Positions 25,107 through 34,700 of a stretch of DNA of 41,724 nt are shown piece after piece. A model generated the notes under the pieces. The model was not told the origin of the DNA and did no database searches. It worked only from the letters and a program-made list of their open reading frames with translations. Positions within the stretch are counted from its first letter, which is position 1. Every line of letters begins with the position of its first letter. The DNA is from Pirellulaceae bacterium (GTDB lineage Bacteria > Planctomycetota > Planctomycetia > Pirellulales > Pirellulaceae), in contig JANQJJ010000295.1 in NCBI GenBank assembly GCA_028281725.1, positions 1 through 41,724 on the forward strand. Reading direction: 5' to 3'. The translations under genes and the position numbers were made by a program.

Positions 25107-25874
25107 ATGGAGAAGGGACAGCTCACTGAAAACGGTCAAGCAATCTCGTCGCTCAGGCCATGGTTGTTCGTCGGAAGCCTGCTGGTAAGCCAAGTTCCCT
25201 GTGCGGCCGAGGATACCGGGAGTGTTCGTTTGCATGTCGCTATAGAACACTCTCTGTTGGTTCGGGATAGTTCCCAGAAGACGAGCGACCGAAGCTACGT
25301 ACCTTGCCAGAACGCGTTCCTTTTCGTATCGCCAATCAAGCGAATCCGAAAGCGGCACGAGCTGGTCGCTTGGATTCGGCGGAATGCGGTGCCGGCTGCA
25401 CCTCGCCATCATCGATTTCAACTTGTCGACGGCCGAGTCGTGCCGTCGGCCAAGCTGGCGACCGTCGGTGACACCGTCAGCCGTTCCACCAGCGACCAGC
25501 AAGAAGTCGTCTTGGAGCTGTTCAGCGGCTCACCGGTGGGCCCCAGTGTTCAAGCCATTCCCAAGGTTCGTCTTTCCCAGCCGGAATACGTTCCCATTCA
25601 GGTTTCGGTTCCGCCGAGCTCGGAGAGCGCTGCCTACATGCTCATCTCCGATCACACGCTCGCTCGACTGACCGACAAGCATGGAAACGCTGAATTCAAG
25701 CCGTTGCCTGAGGGGATGGAAATCCCGTTGAGAATTAGTTACCCGCAAAGCCGGGCAAAGGTACGCTTTGACTCCGAGACACTCGATATCGACGCCAAAG
25801 GCGCATTCTTGATACAGGCCGGTGGTCGCTCCATTGAACACACCATTCGAATTTCTGCCGTGGACACCCGATAG
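25107..25874 (+). CDS. Exported protein, possibly a degenerate cupredoxin-like (MauL-type) protein
   Basis: The 255-residue protein begins with a hydrophobic segment (about 18-34) that ends PCAA-ED and reads as a signal peptide. The middle and C-terminal part resemble planctomycete methylamine-utilisation-like cupredoxins: HRFQLVDGRVVPSAKLATVGDTV, then PEYVPIQVSVPPSSESAAYMLISD, then a Tdk.GnaEFKPLPEGMEIPLRI segment. In that family the middle usually has HN and a Cys/His that bind copper; these are not seen here, so copper binding is unlikely. The likeness is by pattern and memory, not by alignment. It is followed, two bases after the stop, by a variant of the AAAGGGGTCAGG motif and then a pseudogene scrap. 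Confidence 0.68.
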   Translation: MEKGQLTENGQAISSLRPWLFVGSLLVSQVPCAAEDTGSVRLHVAIEHSLLVRDSSQKTSDRSYVPCQNAFLFVSPIKRIRKRHELVAWIRRNAVPAAPRHHRFQLVDGRVVPSAKLATVGDTVSRSTSDQQEVVLELFSGSPVGPSVQAIPKVRLSQPEYVPIQVSVPPSSESAAYMLISDHTLARLTDKHGNAEFKPLPEGMEIPLRISYPQSRAKVRFDSETLDIDAKGAFLIQAGGRSIEHTIRISAVDTR

Positions 25875-25902
25875 AAAAGGGGGCAGGTCCGGGCACGCTT
25901 CC

Positions 25903-26010
25903 AAGATCATATCCGACACGCGCATCCGCCTGCGGCACATGGGCCTGTACGGCTACTCCTGAGAAGATGCCGGTTCAGAACTTGAACGTTACGCCAACTT
26001 TAACCTGTGA
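25903..26010 (+). pseudogene. Remnant of a glycosyltransferase paralogue (C-terminal 35 codons)
   Basis: Read in frame, this stretch gives SDTRIRLRHMGLYGYS, a TGA stop at 25960-25962, then EDAGSELERYANFNL and a final TGA. It matches residues 198-228 of the gene at 16240-16935 (ADSRIRLWHIGSFGYSWEDAGSDPTRYATYNF), and the internal stop stands exactly where that gene has Trp. No upstream part of such a gene is present. It is therefore the broken 3' end of a second copy, divergent in sequence, and not a recent duplicate. Confidence 0.85.
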
Positions 26011-26046
26011 CTCAACGAATAACGTTGCGTGGTTGGCTGACCCAGA

Positions 26047-26790
26047 TCAATCACTTTCGGCCGGCGTTCGGGAAAACTCTTTCAACTGCCAGTCGAAGTG
26101 GGGTTTTTCATTCGGCCGCGGCGGCGGATCGTGCCTGTCCGGGTATTTGGCTTTGATTCTTACCACGCCAACTTTCTTGACCAGACAAAAATCCGTATCG
26201 CCCAGGTCGGATGTCTGTGATTCCTGATTGACCCAGAACGCGTCCCACTGGCCCATCGGGACGCTGATCGGTTGCTTGCCATTGTTCCTGCACCAATAGC
26301 GTTCGGGATGACCGCCGATGGTACCGCTCCAGTTCCATTCATCATCCAACTTGGAATAGAAGGCGAATTGTCGATACGCAGGCCGATAAAATTCGTCCCC
26401 GACCCGATGAATCAGAACGCCGCTATCGGCGACTTCGACATAAAACTTGACCTGATGATCGCCGATCGTGCGCCGGACAACAAAGCACTCGGCCTGCCCC
26501 ACTTTCTCGGTCCCGATGACCTCAAAGACTACGTCGTCCAGGCTGCTGCCGGCCGTCTCCTGGTAGACCCATCGATAACCGACCCCGATGGGAAAATAAC
26601 TGGGATCAAGCGTTTGAGGACGCAGATACCAAGACAAGAACGCGCAAACGGAGACTAGCAACAGCAAGCCCCGCAAGCTAAGTCGCAACCAGCGGCGAGG
26701 TCCGCTTGCTCGCTTGGCTGGAGCCCGGTGTTTGGACCCTCGCCGGTGTGACCAAAGGGAAGCAACGGTCCTCATCAAGCTATTCTCCAA
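26047..26790 (-). CDS. Single-span membrane protein of unknown function
   Basis: The 247-residue product has a very basic N-terminus (about residues 16-39), one membrane helix (40-56, in LSLRGLLLLVSVCAFLSWYL), and an extracytoplasmic domain of about 185 residues. That domain begins DPSYFPIGVGYRWVYQ, a pattern resembling the yyPl-G-W-Y opening of beta-rich exported proteins, and continues as alternating beta strands. The anchor type, basic residues followed by LSLRxLL, is recurrent in planctomycete proteins. An alternative start at the second Met (MRTVAS) is possible. It stands alone, convergent with the cupredoxin-like gene and its pseudogene scrap. No family was recognised. Confidence 0.75.
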   Translation of the reverse strand: MENSLMRTVASLWSHRRGSKHRAPAKRASGPRRWLRLSLRGLLLLVSVCAFLSWYLRPQTLDPSYFPIGVGYRWVYQETAGSSLDDVVFEVIGTEKVGQAECFVVRRTIGDHQVKFYVEVADSGVLIHRVGDEFYRPAYRQFAFYSKLDDEWNWSGTIGGHPERYWCRNNGKQPISVPMGQWDAFWVNQESQTSDLGDTDFCLVKKVGVVRIKAKYPDRHDPPPRPNEKPHFDWQLKEFSRTPAESD

Positions 26791-27041
26791 TTCCGGCGTT
26801 CTACATCGCTAGCCAATCACCTTCGGCAACCAGCAATACTCGCGCCAAGTTTGCGTACTTGCGTTTTTCAGCAGGTTCTCCGGTGAAATATTGAGTGGAG
26901 TTCGGTACCGGTTCCGATCTCCGCCGGAAATTCTCTCATCGGTTGGCGGAAAAATCGCCGATTGCTACTTGTGTTTAGCTATTGTCACCGTATAGCGGCC
27001 AGATCCAGGTGATCGGCGATTAGTTTCGCAGCAGCTTTCTA
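26791..27041. other. Upstream region before the RAYT repeat
   Basis: No gene here. AATCGCCGAT (26953-26962) is inverted exactly as ATCGGCGATT (27012-27021), 49 bases apart, ending 20 bases before the first long repeat. This may be an operator or part of the repeat unit. Confidence 0.45.
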
Positions 27042-27285
27042 GGTGTGGCACGGGCTCGCCCGTGGGTTTTGAGAAGTTATCAGCTTGTTGCCAACACCAG
27101 GAATTGTTTCAGATCGAAGATGAGGAGTGCCCAGATGGTCTTGGCACGACCTTCGATCGACCAATCAGCTGACACTCAAAGCAAGAACCCACCAACCAGA
27201 CACTGGCGGAGCCAGTGCCACACAAAATCACTCTCTGATAGACAGTGCCACCCCACCAAAGCTAAAAAGAGGCCTGACCCCTTTC
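27042..27285 (+). repeat. REP-type direct repeat, copy A (244 bp, left of the RAYT)
   Basis: This copy matches 27994-28237 at the same length with about 17 differences (about 93% identity). It contains several hairpins: CACGGGC-TC-GCCCGTG (27049-27064), GATCGAAG (27112-27119) with CTTCGATC (27151-27158) enclosing GTGCC/GGCAC, and CACTGGC-GGA-GCCAGTG (27201-27217). It ends with CCTGACCCCTTT (27273-27284), followed by a short tandem of CCCCTTTCTGC. Such clustered imperfect palindromes are typical of REP/BIME arrays recognised by RAYT transposases. Confidence 0.92.
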
Positions 27286-27376
27286 TGCCCCCTTTCTGCC
27301 CCCTCTTGACAGGCCGTGCCACTCGGCCGACTAGTCTATGCAACCTGTCCCGATGGCTGGCTGATAAACTGTGGGT

Positions 27377-27979
27377 ATGTCGGAGCCACACCGGAAAACA
27401 ATCAAGCACCAACATGAGCTTGGTGACTTTCACGAGCTGACGTTCTCCTGTTATCGCAGGCTGCCTCTGCTGACCAATGATCACTGGCGGCACCTGTTGT
27501 CACAAAGCCTTCAGTCGGCCTGTGAAGAGGAGAGTATGGATTTAGTGGCGTTCGTGTACATGCCCGAACATGTTCATCTACTTGTATTTCCGAGAAGGCC
27601 CAAGCCGGATATCGGTCGATTCTTAGCCAAGATAAAGCAACCATTCTCGAGTAGGATTCGAGAGCTGTTGCAAGCATCCTGCAGCCCGCTACTTAAGAAG
27701 CTGACGCTTCGTGAGCGCCCTGAGAAAATCGTGTTTCGATTCTGGCAAGAAGGCCCCGGATTCGATCGCAATATCTTTCGACCGGAAGTAGTTCAGGCAT
27801 CGATGCATTACATTCACAAGAACCCAGTGGCGCGTCAACTTTGCCAACGAGCCATCGATTGGCCTTGGTCCAGTGCCCGATACTATCTAGCTGAGCCTCC
27901 CCAACAACAATTCCCTAAGCTGCCACATATTCATGGACTTCCGCCGGAGGCCTTGGACGGCGGATCGACCAGAGGGTGA
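27377..27979 (+). CDS. REP-associated tyrosine transposase (RAYT, Y1_Tnp family)
   Basis: The 200-residue protein is an HUH-type single-strand transposase of the RAYT group. The HUH motif is H65-V-H67 in MPEHVHLLV and the catalytic Tyr is probably Y145 in MHYIHKNPVARQLC; DWPWSSARYY follows, as in the family. The N-terminal HELGDFHELTFSCYRRLPLL also fits. Such enzymes cut and join REP hairpins. It is complete and flanked by two 244-bp direct repeats containing hairpins, its likely substrates. ATG 27377 is chosen over a GTG two codons earlier. The right repeat begins 14 bases after its stop. Confidence 0.95.
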   Translation: MSEPHRKTIKHQHELGDFHELTFSCYRRLPLLTNDHWRHLLSQSLQSACEEESMDLVAFVYMPEHVHLLVFPRRPKPDIGRFLAKIKQPFSSRIRELLQASCSPLLKKLTLRERPEKIVFRFWQEGPGFDRNIFRPEVVQASMHYIHKNPVARQLCQRAIDWPWSSARYYLAEPPQQQFPKLPHIHGLPPEALDGGSTRG

Positions 27980-27993
27980 GATCTTTTGCCCTG

Positions 27994-28237
27994 GGTGTGG
28001 CACGGGCTTGCCGGTGGGTTTTGAGGAGTTATCAGCTTGTTTCCAACACCAGGATTTGTTTCAGATCGAAGATGAGGAGTGCCCAGTCGGTCCTGGCACG
28101 ACCTTCGATCGACCAATTAGGTGACACTCAAAGCAAGAGCCTACCAACAAGACACTGGCGGAGCCAGTGCCACGCAAAACCACTCTCTGATAGACAGTGC
28201 CACCCCGCCGAAGCTAAAAAGAGGCCTGACCCCTTTG
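27994..28237 (+). repeat. REP-type direct repeat, copy B (244 bp, right of the RAYT)
   Basis: This is the second copy of the repeat at 27042-27285, displaced by exactly 952 bases, without gaps. The GGA-loop hairpin is kept exactly (28153-28169), while the first hairpin has one mismatched pair (GCCGGTG for GCCCGTG). CCTGACCCCTTT is at 28225-28236, and a further near copy, TCTGACCCCTTT, follows at 28242-28253 in a tandem of about 18 bases. Confidence 0.92.
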
Positions 28238-28331
28238 CCTTTCTGACCCCTTTGCCTTTCTGCCATGACAATAGCATGGTCGATTTAAACACTTTTTACC
28301 AAGAGCAGTTTCTGACGGTAAACAAGTACGA

Positions 28332-28364
28332 TCAACAAAGGTGGCGATTAGCGAGAAGTGTCAT
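28332..28364 (-). pseudogene. Start of a probable lost immunity gene after the RHS toxin
   Basis: On the minus strand the RHS gene ends in AAAATGA, where ATG (28364) overlaps the TGA stop. AAGGAG (28375-28370) stands five bases before this ATG. This is a textbook coupled start, but the frame encodes only [10 protein letters not shown] before TGA. All three frames downstream soon run into the REP-type repeat B. In polymorphic toxin loci the immunity gene normally starts in just this position. I infer that its body was deleted, or frameshifted and replaced, but a very short leader peptide or chance cannot be excluded. Confidence 0.45.
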
Positions 28365-28720
28365 TTTAGCTCCTTAAATATTGGCACGCGTGGCCCCGTT
28401 TGTCCCGGAGGTAACGGCTTCCATTCTAATTTGCTCCGCGCCGTACGCATCGTCGGATAGATTGTAGGATCTATGTATTTGCCTTGGGGTCGTTTCCCCG
28501 GTCCAATTCCGATACCCTTTGCGAAAGCTCTCGCGTTTTTAATGGCAGCTAGTGCTGCCGGTGAATTCTTATCTACATTACCAATAAGTAGCACGTCGAG
28601 ATCCGATGCCGCAGTACTCGTGCCTTTCGTGCGAGATCCAAACACCCTGACCTGCTTGACGCCCGGAATCGCCATCAACTTCGCATGCAATCCGGCAGCT
28701 TGGAGTTGGTTTATCCCGGC
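28361..28720 (-). other. Nucleotidyltransferase (MNT-type) domain at the RHS C-terminus
   Basis: The last 120 residues contain [24 protein letters not shown]. This fits the nucleotidyltransferase signature G-S-x10-D-x-D, which binds NTP and two metal ions. It lies after the RHS core and the pre-toxin region, where the variable toxin of polymorphic RHS proteins sits. Toxin activity, for example transfer of NMP to RNA or protein, is inferred from the position. Confidence 0.85.
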
Positions 28721-31700
28721 GACGTTGAGAGCAGCGTCAGTTCCATTCGGAGATACTTTGGCAATCGCAGAAAACTGTGCATGAACCCCCAGTAGTCGCA
28801 GCGCTGCTTCACCAAAGTATCCGCTTGCGCCAGATTCGCCGTTCATCGCGGCAAACATTCCCTGTCGAGTTCGGTACAAGGCGATTCCACCCTCGATCCC
28901 GGCTGCCGTCAGCCTGATTCCCTTGGCGGCTTGTGCGGCTCTACCCGCCGCAATAAGCGTTCGACTTGAACTCGCGACTTTCGCAAGTGGCCCAGCAAGA
29001 AATAGAGCGGCATCGCCAGCGAGCGATATTGCGGCGTCCTTCCGATTTCCTTGAGTCCAATGGTCTGCGGCCGCTCCGCCGGGAATCGCATGAAGGCCAA
29101 ACTGCATTACAGCAGCCAACTCAGCGTCTTTCTGCGCACGAAAAACGTCCCGATAAACCTGTCGATATGTATTAAAACGCTTTCCAGATCGAAAATCGGC
29201 GAGAATGGTTGAAATCTTATCTGAGCCAGCATTATCACCAGTCAAAGGCATTGTCCGCACGGCAATTACTTCATAGCGATCCACACGACCGCGGAAATAC
29301 CAAGGCTTCATAAAGAATGTTACAATATCGTTTCCAATTACATCAGAAACCAAAACTCCAGTGTTTTTCCCGTCAACTTCTTGTGCTAGCCCGTCGTCAA
29401 TTAGGCCTCTAACTAGTTTCTTGTCAACATTATTGAACCTAAATTTCTTAAGACCGCTCGGATCAGTCGAATTCGTCGGTCCGTTCCCCACATACCGATA
29501 CAGGTTCTCGTCACCCGCTTCAAATCCCAATGGGTCTTGGCTGATGAAGCGGCCGGTGGTGGGATCGAACCAGCGGGCTTTGGCTTCGATGAGGCCGGTC
29601 GCTGGGTCGCGGTGGTGGCCAGCCCAGATGTTGGAGGCGATGAGGTAACTGGTGCCGGTGTCGCCAAGCTGAACGCGGTCGGCACCGTATTCAGAAGTGA
29701 CGGTGTGGACGACTTTCCAGCTGCCGCTTTCTTGACTGGCGACGGTGGTTAGACTTCCCAGTGCATCCGTAAAGCCCCAGACGGTGTTGTAGCTGCCGGT
29801 ATCGAACACGTCGGTGGCTACGATTTCATTGGGCTGCGTTCCGTGCAGGTAGAGCTCGGTGATTGCCGGATCGGTACCGGATAGATCCAGCTTGGCCAAT
29901 ACCTGCAAGCCTTCCCGCAGATGGCCCGTTTCGGAGAGCACGGTCGTGCCATCGGAATCGATCTCGCGGCGGCCGATCATCAAACCGCTTGCATCATAGC
30001 CGTATTCGATTGCACGGTTGAGAACGCTACTGGTGTCATACTGCTCCACTCGAATCAAACGTCCGACGGGATCCCACTTAAAGACTTCATAGGCGCCCAG
30101 CGACGGTGTGAGCCGTGAAGTGCGTTTGATCAGCCGCCCTTCGTTGTCGTACTCGTAGTCGAAGTTGTCATCCTGGGTCAGCCGATTGTCTTTGCCAACG
30201 GTCCAGGCCGTACTGGTGCTGCTCTGTCCGCCCGTAAAATCGCGATTCGGCTGGGCAACACTGTCGATGGTTTCCTGAACTTGCGTTAGTTGACCATTGG
30301 CATCGTAGAGGAACAGGCGATAGTTGTTCCGGTGGGTGGCTCCAGCCCCGCTTTTATAGTCGTCAGTTTGCGTCAGCAAGCGGCCGACCTTATTGTAGCT
30401 GTACTGATGGTGGGTCAGATGGGTCCCGGCACCGTCAATAGAGTGTTTGATCCCCTGCGTTTTTCCTCCCGGCGTGTAGGTGACGTCACTGGTGGCGACT
30501 GGGCTGGTGGTACTGATCGATGGATCGTAACGACCGACCGAGTTGCGGCCGCCGTCGACATTGTAGGCGTAGGTCACTCGTTTATTGGAAGGCTCGCTGG
30601 CACTGTGCCAGATCGAGGCTACGTCGCCTGACAGATCATCAATCGTCCGGTCGATCTGATTCAGACGACCTAGCCAGTCGAATTCAAAAGCATCGGTCCA
30701 TAGCCGCGTGGCGGAAACGTCCGTGCCTTCGAAAGCGAACTCTCGAGATGCGGCCTGAGCTCGATTGTCCAGGTTCGTCGTCACCGCATGATCCAGCTCG
30801 TTGGTACCGAACGTCAAGTCATAGGCATTGGCCAGTTCCTTGTCGGACGCATCGGTGTCATATTCGAAGTAGGACGTGTAGTATGAATCGGTGGTCTGGT
30901 ACAGCGTTTCATCCACAATCGCCAAGCTTCCATTGCTGCGGTGGGTTTCGGTGCGGTTGTAATTCAGATCCAGATCGGTTGCCGACGTGGACGTCGTGCC
31001 TTGAGCTGGATTGTGCACCGTCGTATGGGCGACGCCGTTGCGGTCGTTGTAGACCGTTGTCAAACCTTGGTATGCCCAGCTGCGCGAACCGGTGACGCCG
31101 ACCGCCGTCTGTTGCGTTGACCGATTGAGTGCGTCGTAGACCCACTTCGTATCGCCTGTACCGCCCGCCGGGGCACCGGAATACTGCAGCCGAACACGAT
31201 TGCCCGCCGTGTCGTACTCGTACGCAACCGTCTCGCCATTGGGTTTGCTAATGGTTTTGACCAGTCCAGATACGGGATCGTCGTAGGCGTAAGTGGTGAT
31301 CTGTCCGACCGCGTTCGTGCTGGCTTGCAGCCTGCCGGTGTGAAGCTCGTAGGCATTGGCCACCACCAGAATGTAATCTGCCGGTGTGGGGGGGCCGACT
31401 GGTACGCTGGCGATGTCCCAAACGTAGGACCTCAGCAATTTGCCGGCCGGGTTATAGACCTCCTTGGCCTTGCGATCTTGAACTGCATCGGAGCTGATGG
31501 GCAGGCCAGTTGCCAATCCGTTGTAGTTGTCGGCCGGGAAGAGTGCCGTCTCAATGGTCATCTCCCCAGCGTCGTACTGATAAGAGTAAGTGGTGGTGGG
31601 GACGTCGGCAGCGGTCGGGTTGGTCGACACGTCGGGATCGGGAGCCTGGACCAGGACGGGCTTGCCGTCGGCATCGTGACGCGTGCGTGTGGCGTGGTAC

Positions 31701-34700
31701 TTGTGAGTCGCGTCGTGGGTCGCTCCGTTGCCTGGCAGGGTGACGTACTCAATCATATTCCAACCATCGGCGTCGTCGCTGAGCAGGTCGAAGTAGTCGA
31801 CCGGCTGGTGCGTGGTCAACGTGCCGGCGCCCTGTAACTCAGTGACCGTATCACGAACTCGATTCAATTGGTCATATTTGTATTTGATCGTCGTTGTGGG
31901 CACGCCCGTCGACTCGACCGGAGTGAAAACCTGTTCCATCAGGCGTCCGGCCTTGTCGTAACGATAAGTCGTCACGGCACCCATTTCGTTTTCACTTTTT
32001 ACCAGTCGGTCCGCTGCATCGTACCACTCGTAGGTCTCCACGCCGACGCGTGATTTGTGGGTGATTTTGGTGGCTCTCGCGGTGGCATCATATGCATACG
32101 TGACTGTGGCCGGCGTGGTGCCCGGTTCGATGCCGACCAACGGATCTTTGACTTCGCGCAGCCGCCCCAGTTGGTCGTATTTCATGGTGGTAGTGTAGCT
32201 GGCCTTGGTATATCCGCCGCTGCCATCGGGTGTTCGGCGAATCTCCGTCTGCTCCAGCACGTCGCCCGCGGCATTGGTTTGATACCGATGCAACGGATCA
32301 TCTGTGAAGTAGGCCAGGCGTGTATCGATCAAGAACCCCAGGGTGTCGTAGCGGTTCGGCAGGACCTGGCCGGTAGGGCTGGCGTTTGCGATGGCGCGTC
32401 CGTAGACGTCGTAGTTGGCCTGCCGGGTTGAATTGTGTCCGTTTTCGCCGCCACCGTAGGTGACGTTGGGTTTGACGTCATCGATATGCGAAAACTCGTC
32501 ATCGGTTCCCGAGGAGGTCTTCACCTTTAGAAGGTGGCTGGTCGCTTCGTCGACGGTGCCGGACGTGTCGTAGTTGGTTTGGACCAGCGGCTGCTGATCG
32601 ATTGCGCCATTCTGGCCGGCGATTTTGTCACGCCGCGTCCAGTGCTCTCGGATTGCCGGATCGTAGAATTCACGCTGTCGAAGCTTCTCGGTTGTTCCAT
32701 TGAGGGTCGTGATGGTCTCGTTGAGCCGGCCATCGGCGTAGTAGGTGAAATCGGTCTTTTGCTGAATCGCGTGGGACGTATTCGTGTAGTACGCCTTGTA
32801 GGTTTTACCCGCGGCGTTGATCTGTCGGGTCAGCAGACCCGCCTTGTCGTAGATCCACTCGCTACGGACAGCCTCGTCCTGCCCGGTCTCGGCATCTTCG
32901 ACCGGGATGATGGTCGCGGTGACGATGCCGTCGGCGGCGTACTCGTTGGTAACTTGGGAAAGAATATTGCCAGCTGAGTCCTCTAGCGTCGATCGGATCA
33001 GCAGGCCGGTGGTGTCGAAGTAGGATTTGGCGACCGACGTGATGACGCCTCCATCCTTACTGGTGACATCGCGCAGGTAGCCCAGCGAGTCGAAGTTATT
33101 GGCGGTTGTGAACGTATCGCCGTGGATCGCCTCCGTGGTCGTCGTTTGTTTGACGCGGCCAAATTCGTAAGTGTCGAACGTCGTCGTCAGGTCACGCGTG
33201 TCGACCGACGTCTGCAGGCGTCCGTTGGGCGCATAGTAGGTCCACTGCTGGACCGCATCCTTGCCGGCCGTGTTGGTGACCGGACCGCCGCCGCCTCGAA
33301 CCGTGCGCGATTCGGTGGGGCGTCCGTCCGTCTGGCGTTGGTATTGGGTGCGCGTTGCTCCCGCACCGGTCGAAACGGTCGTCGCGACCATTAACGCACC
33401 GACTGCATCCAACTGCTCGTCGTCCGTTTCGTATTCGAAAACCTGCGTCTGGAACGAATCGCCCATGTGCGTCACGTTGCCGCGATAATCGTCCGGATCG
33501 TAGATCCACTGGCCGTCGCCGTTGCCGTCGTCTGGATCTTGAGCGGCGTAGGTGATAGGCACATCGTAGTCATAGCGATACCTGGTCACCGACGTGGTGG
33601 CGGAACTGTGTTCCAGTGTCAGGTGATGTGTGAACACGACGGAGCCCACCGGATCGTAGTAGTGGCGGGTCTTACCCAGCGGAACACCGTCGTAGAGATC
33701 ACTTCGAGCGACTAGCTGGTTGTCGATGTTGTGGTCGTACTCAATCTCTTGCAAACCAGAGGTAGACGATACTGAGTGCGCTTCATTAATCGTTTCCAGG
33801 TCGTTCACGTTCACCAGCACTTCAGCCTGCAAGTCTTCGAAGAAGAGCGTGTCTCGTTCAGCATGCGTCTGAATCAGGCCGACTAGCGCCGAAGGTGTAA
33901 TAAAGGTATGTAGGTTATTTTGTGCGTTGGCGGGATCGGTCGACTCGACTCGCGCGCCGACTCGAATTCCGGCGATCCCCAATTGCTCGGAGCGTACGTC
34001 TCTGGGGTCGTCTCCCGCAGCCTTGACGGTGTAGAGGAACTCCCTCTCGCGGTCGACTGTCGTACCAGAAAGCCATTCATCGGTGACCAGCAGGCCGGCG
34101 TCGTAGGTAAACTCGCGAACGCGATCCGCAACCGTAACGCCAGCGAGACCGGCAGGCGCGCTGTTGACATGTTTGATCTCAGTGAGTTCGCCGCCGTTGA
34201 CGTGCAGATCAATGGTCCGGTTGTTGTACGTGAGCTTATCCACGTAGCCGTCGATATCATAGTGAACTACGGTGCGTGCACTATCGGATCCGATAATCGC
34301 TTCCAGGCGGCCGTATTCGGTGCTTCCCTTGATTAGATTTCGTTCGAATGAAACCCCTCGTCGTGCGGTCGACGTTTCGGGTAGCAGTACATCGGGATCG
34401 AAATTGAGCCCAGGTTGTTCGATTCGATTGAGCAAGTAGCGAGGCACTTCGTCGGCACCGGGGTGAGGCTCGACCTCGAAACGATAGAAGATGTATTCGG
34501 TGCCGTCGGGAGCCTTGTAGACGATCTCATCCGGCTTATCATCGTCGCGCGTTTCGGGATGTGCGTAGGTGTCGTCATGACGGGCGGTGAGCGTTCCATA
34601 CTCTTGGGTATCGATAAAGCCCTTGCGATTCAGACCACTGGCTTTCGAGCCTGCTTGGATGCTGGGCAGTTCCATCGGCATTGGCAAATCAGCCACCGTC

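Noticed and set aside
24690-25502. Minus-strand frame of 270 codons
   Set aside because: It overlaps a plus-strand gene with a signal peptide and has no domain or plausible composition.
27042-28237. Repeats around the RAYT as a CRISPR array or as IS terminal repeats
   Set aside because: There are only two long direct copies made of hairpins, with a RAYT between; REP/BIME units explain them better than CRISPR or inverted IS ends.
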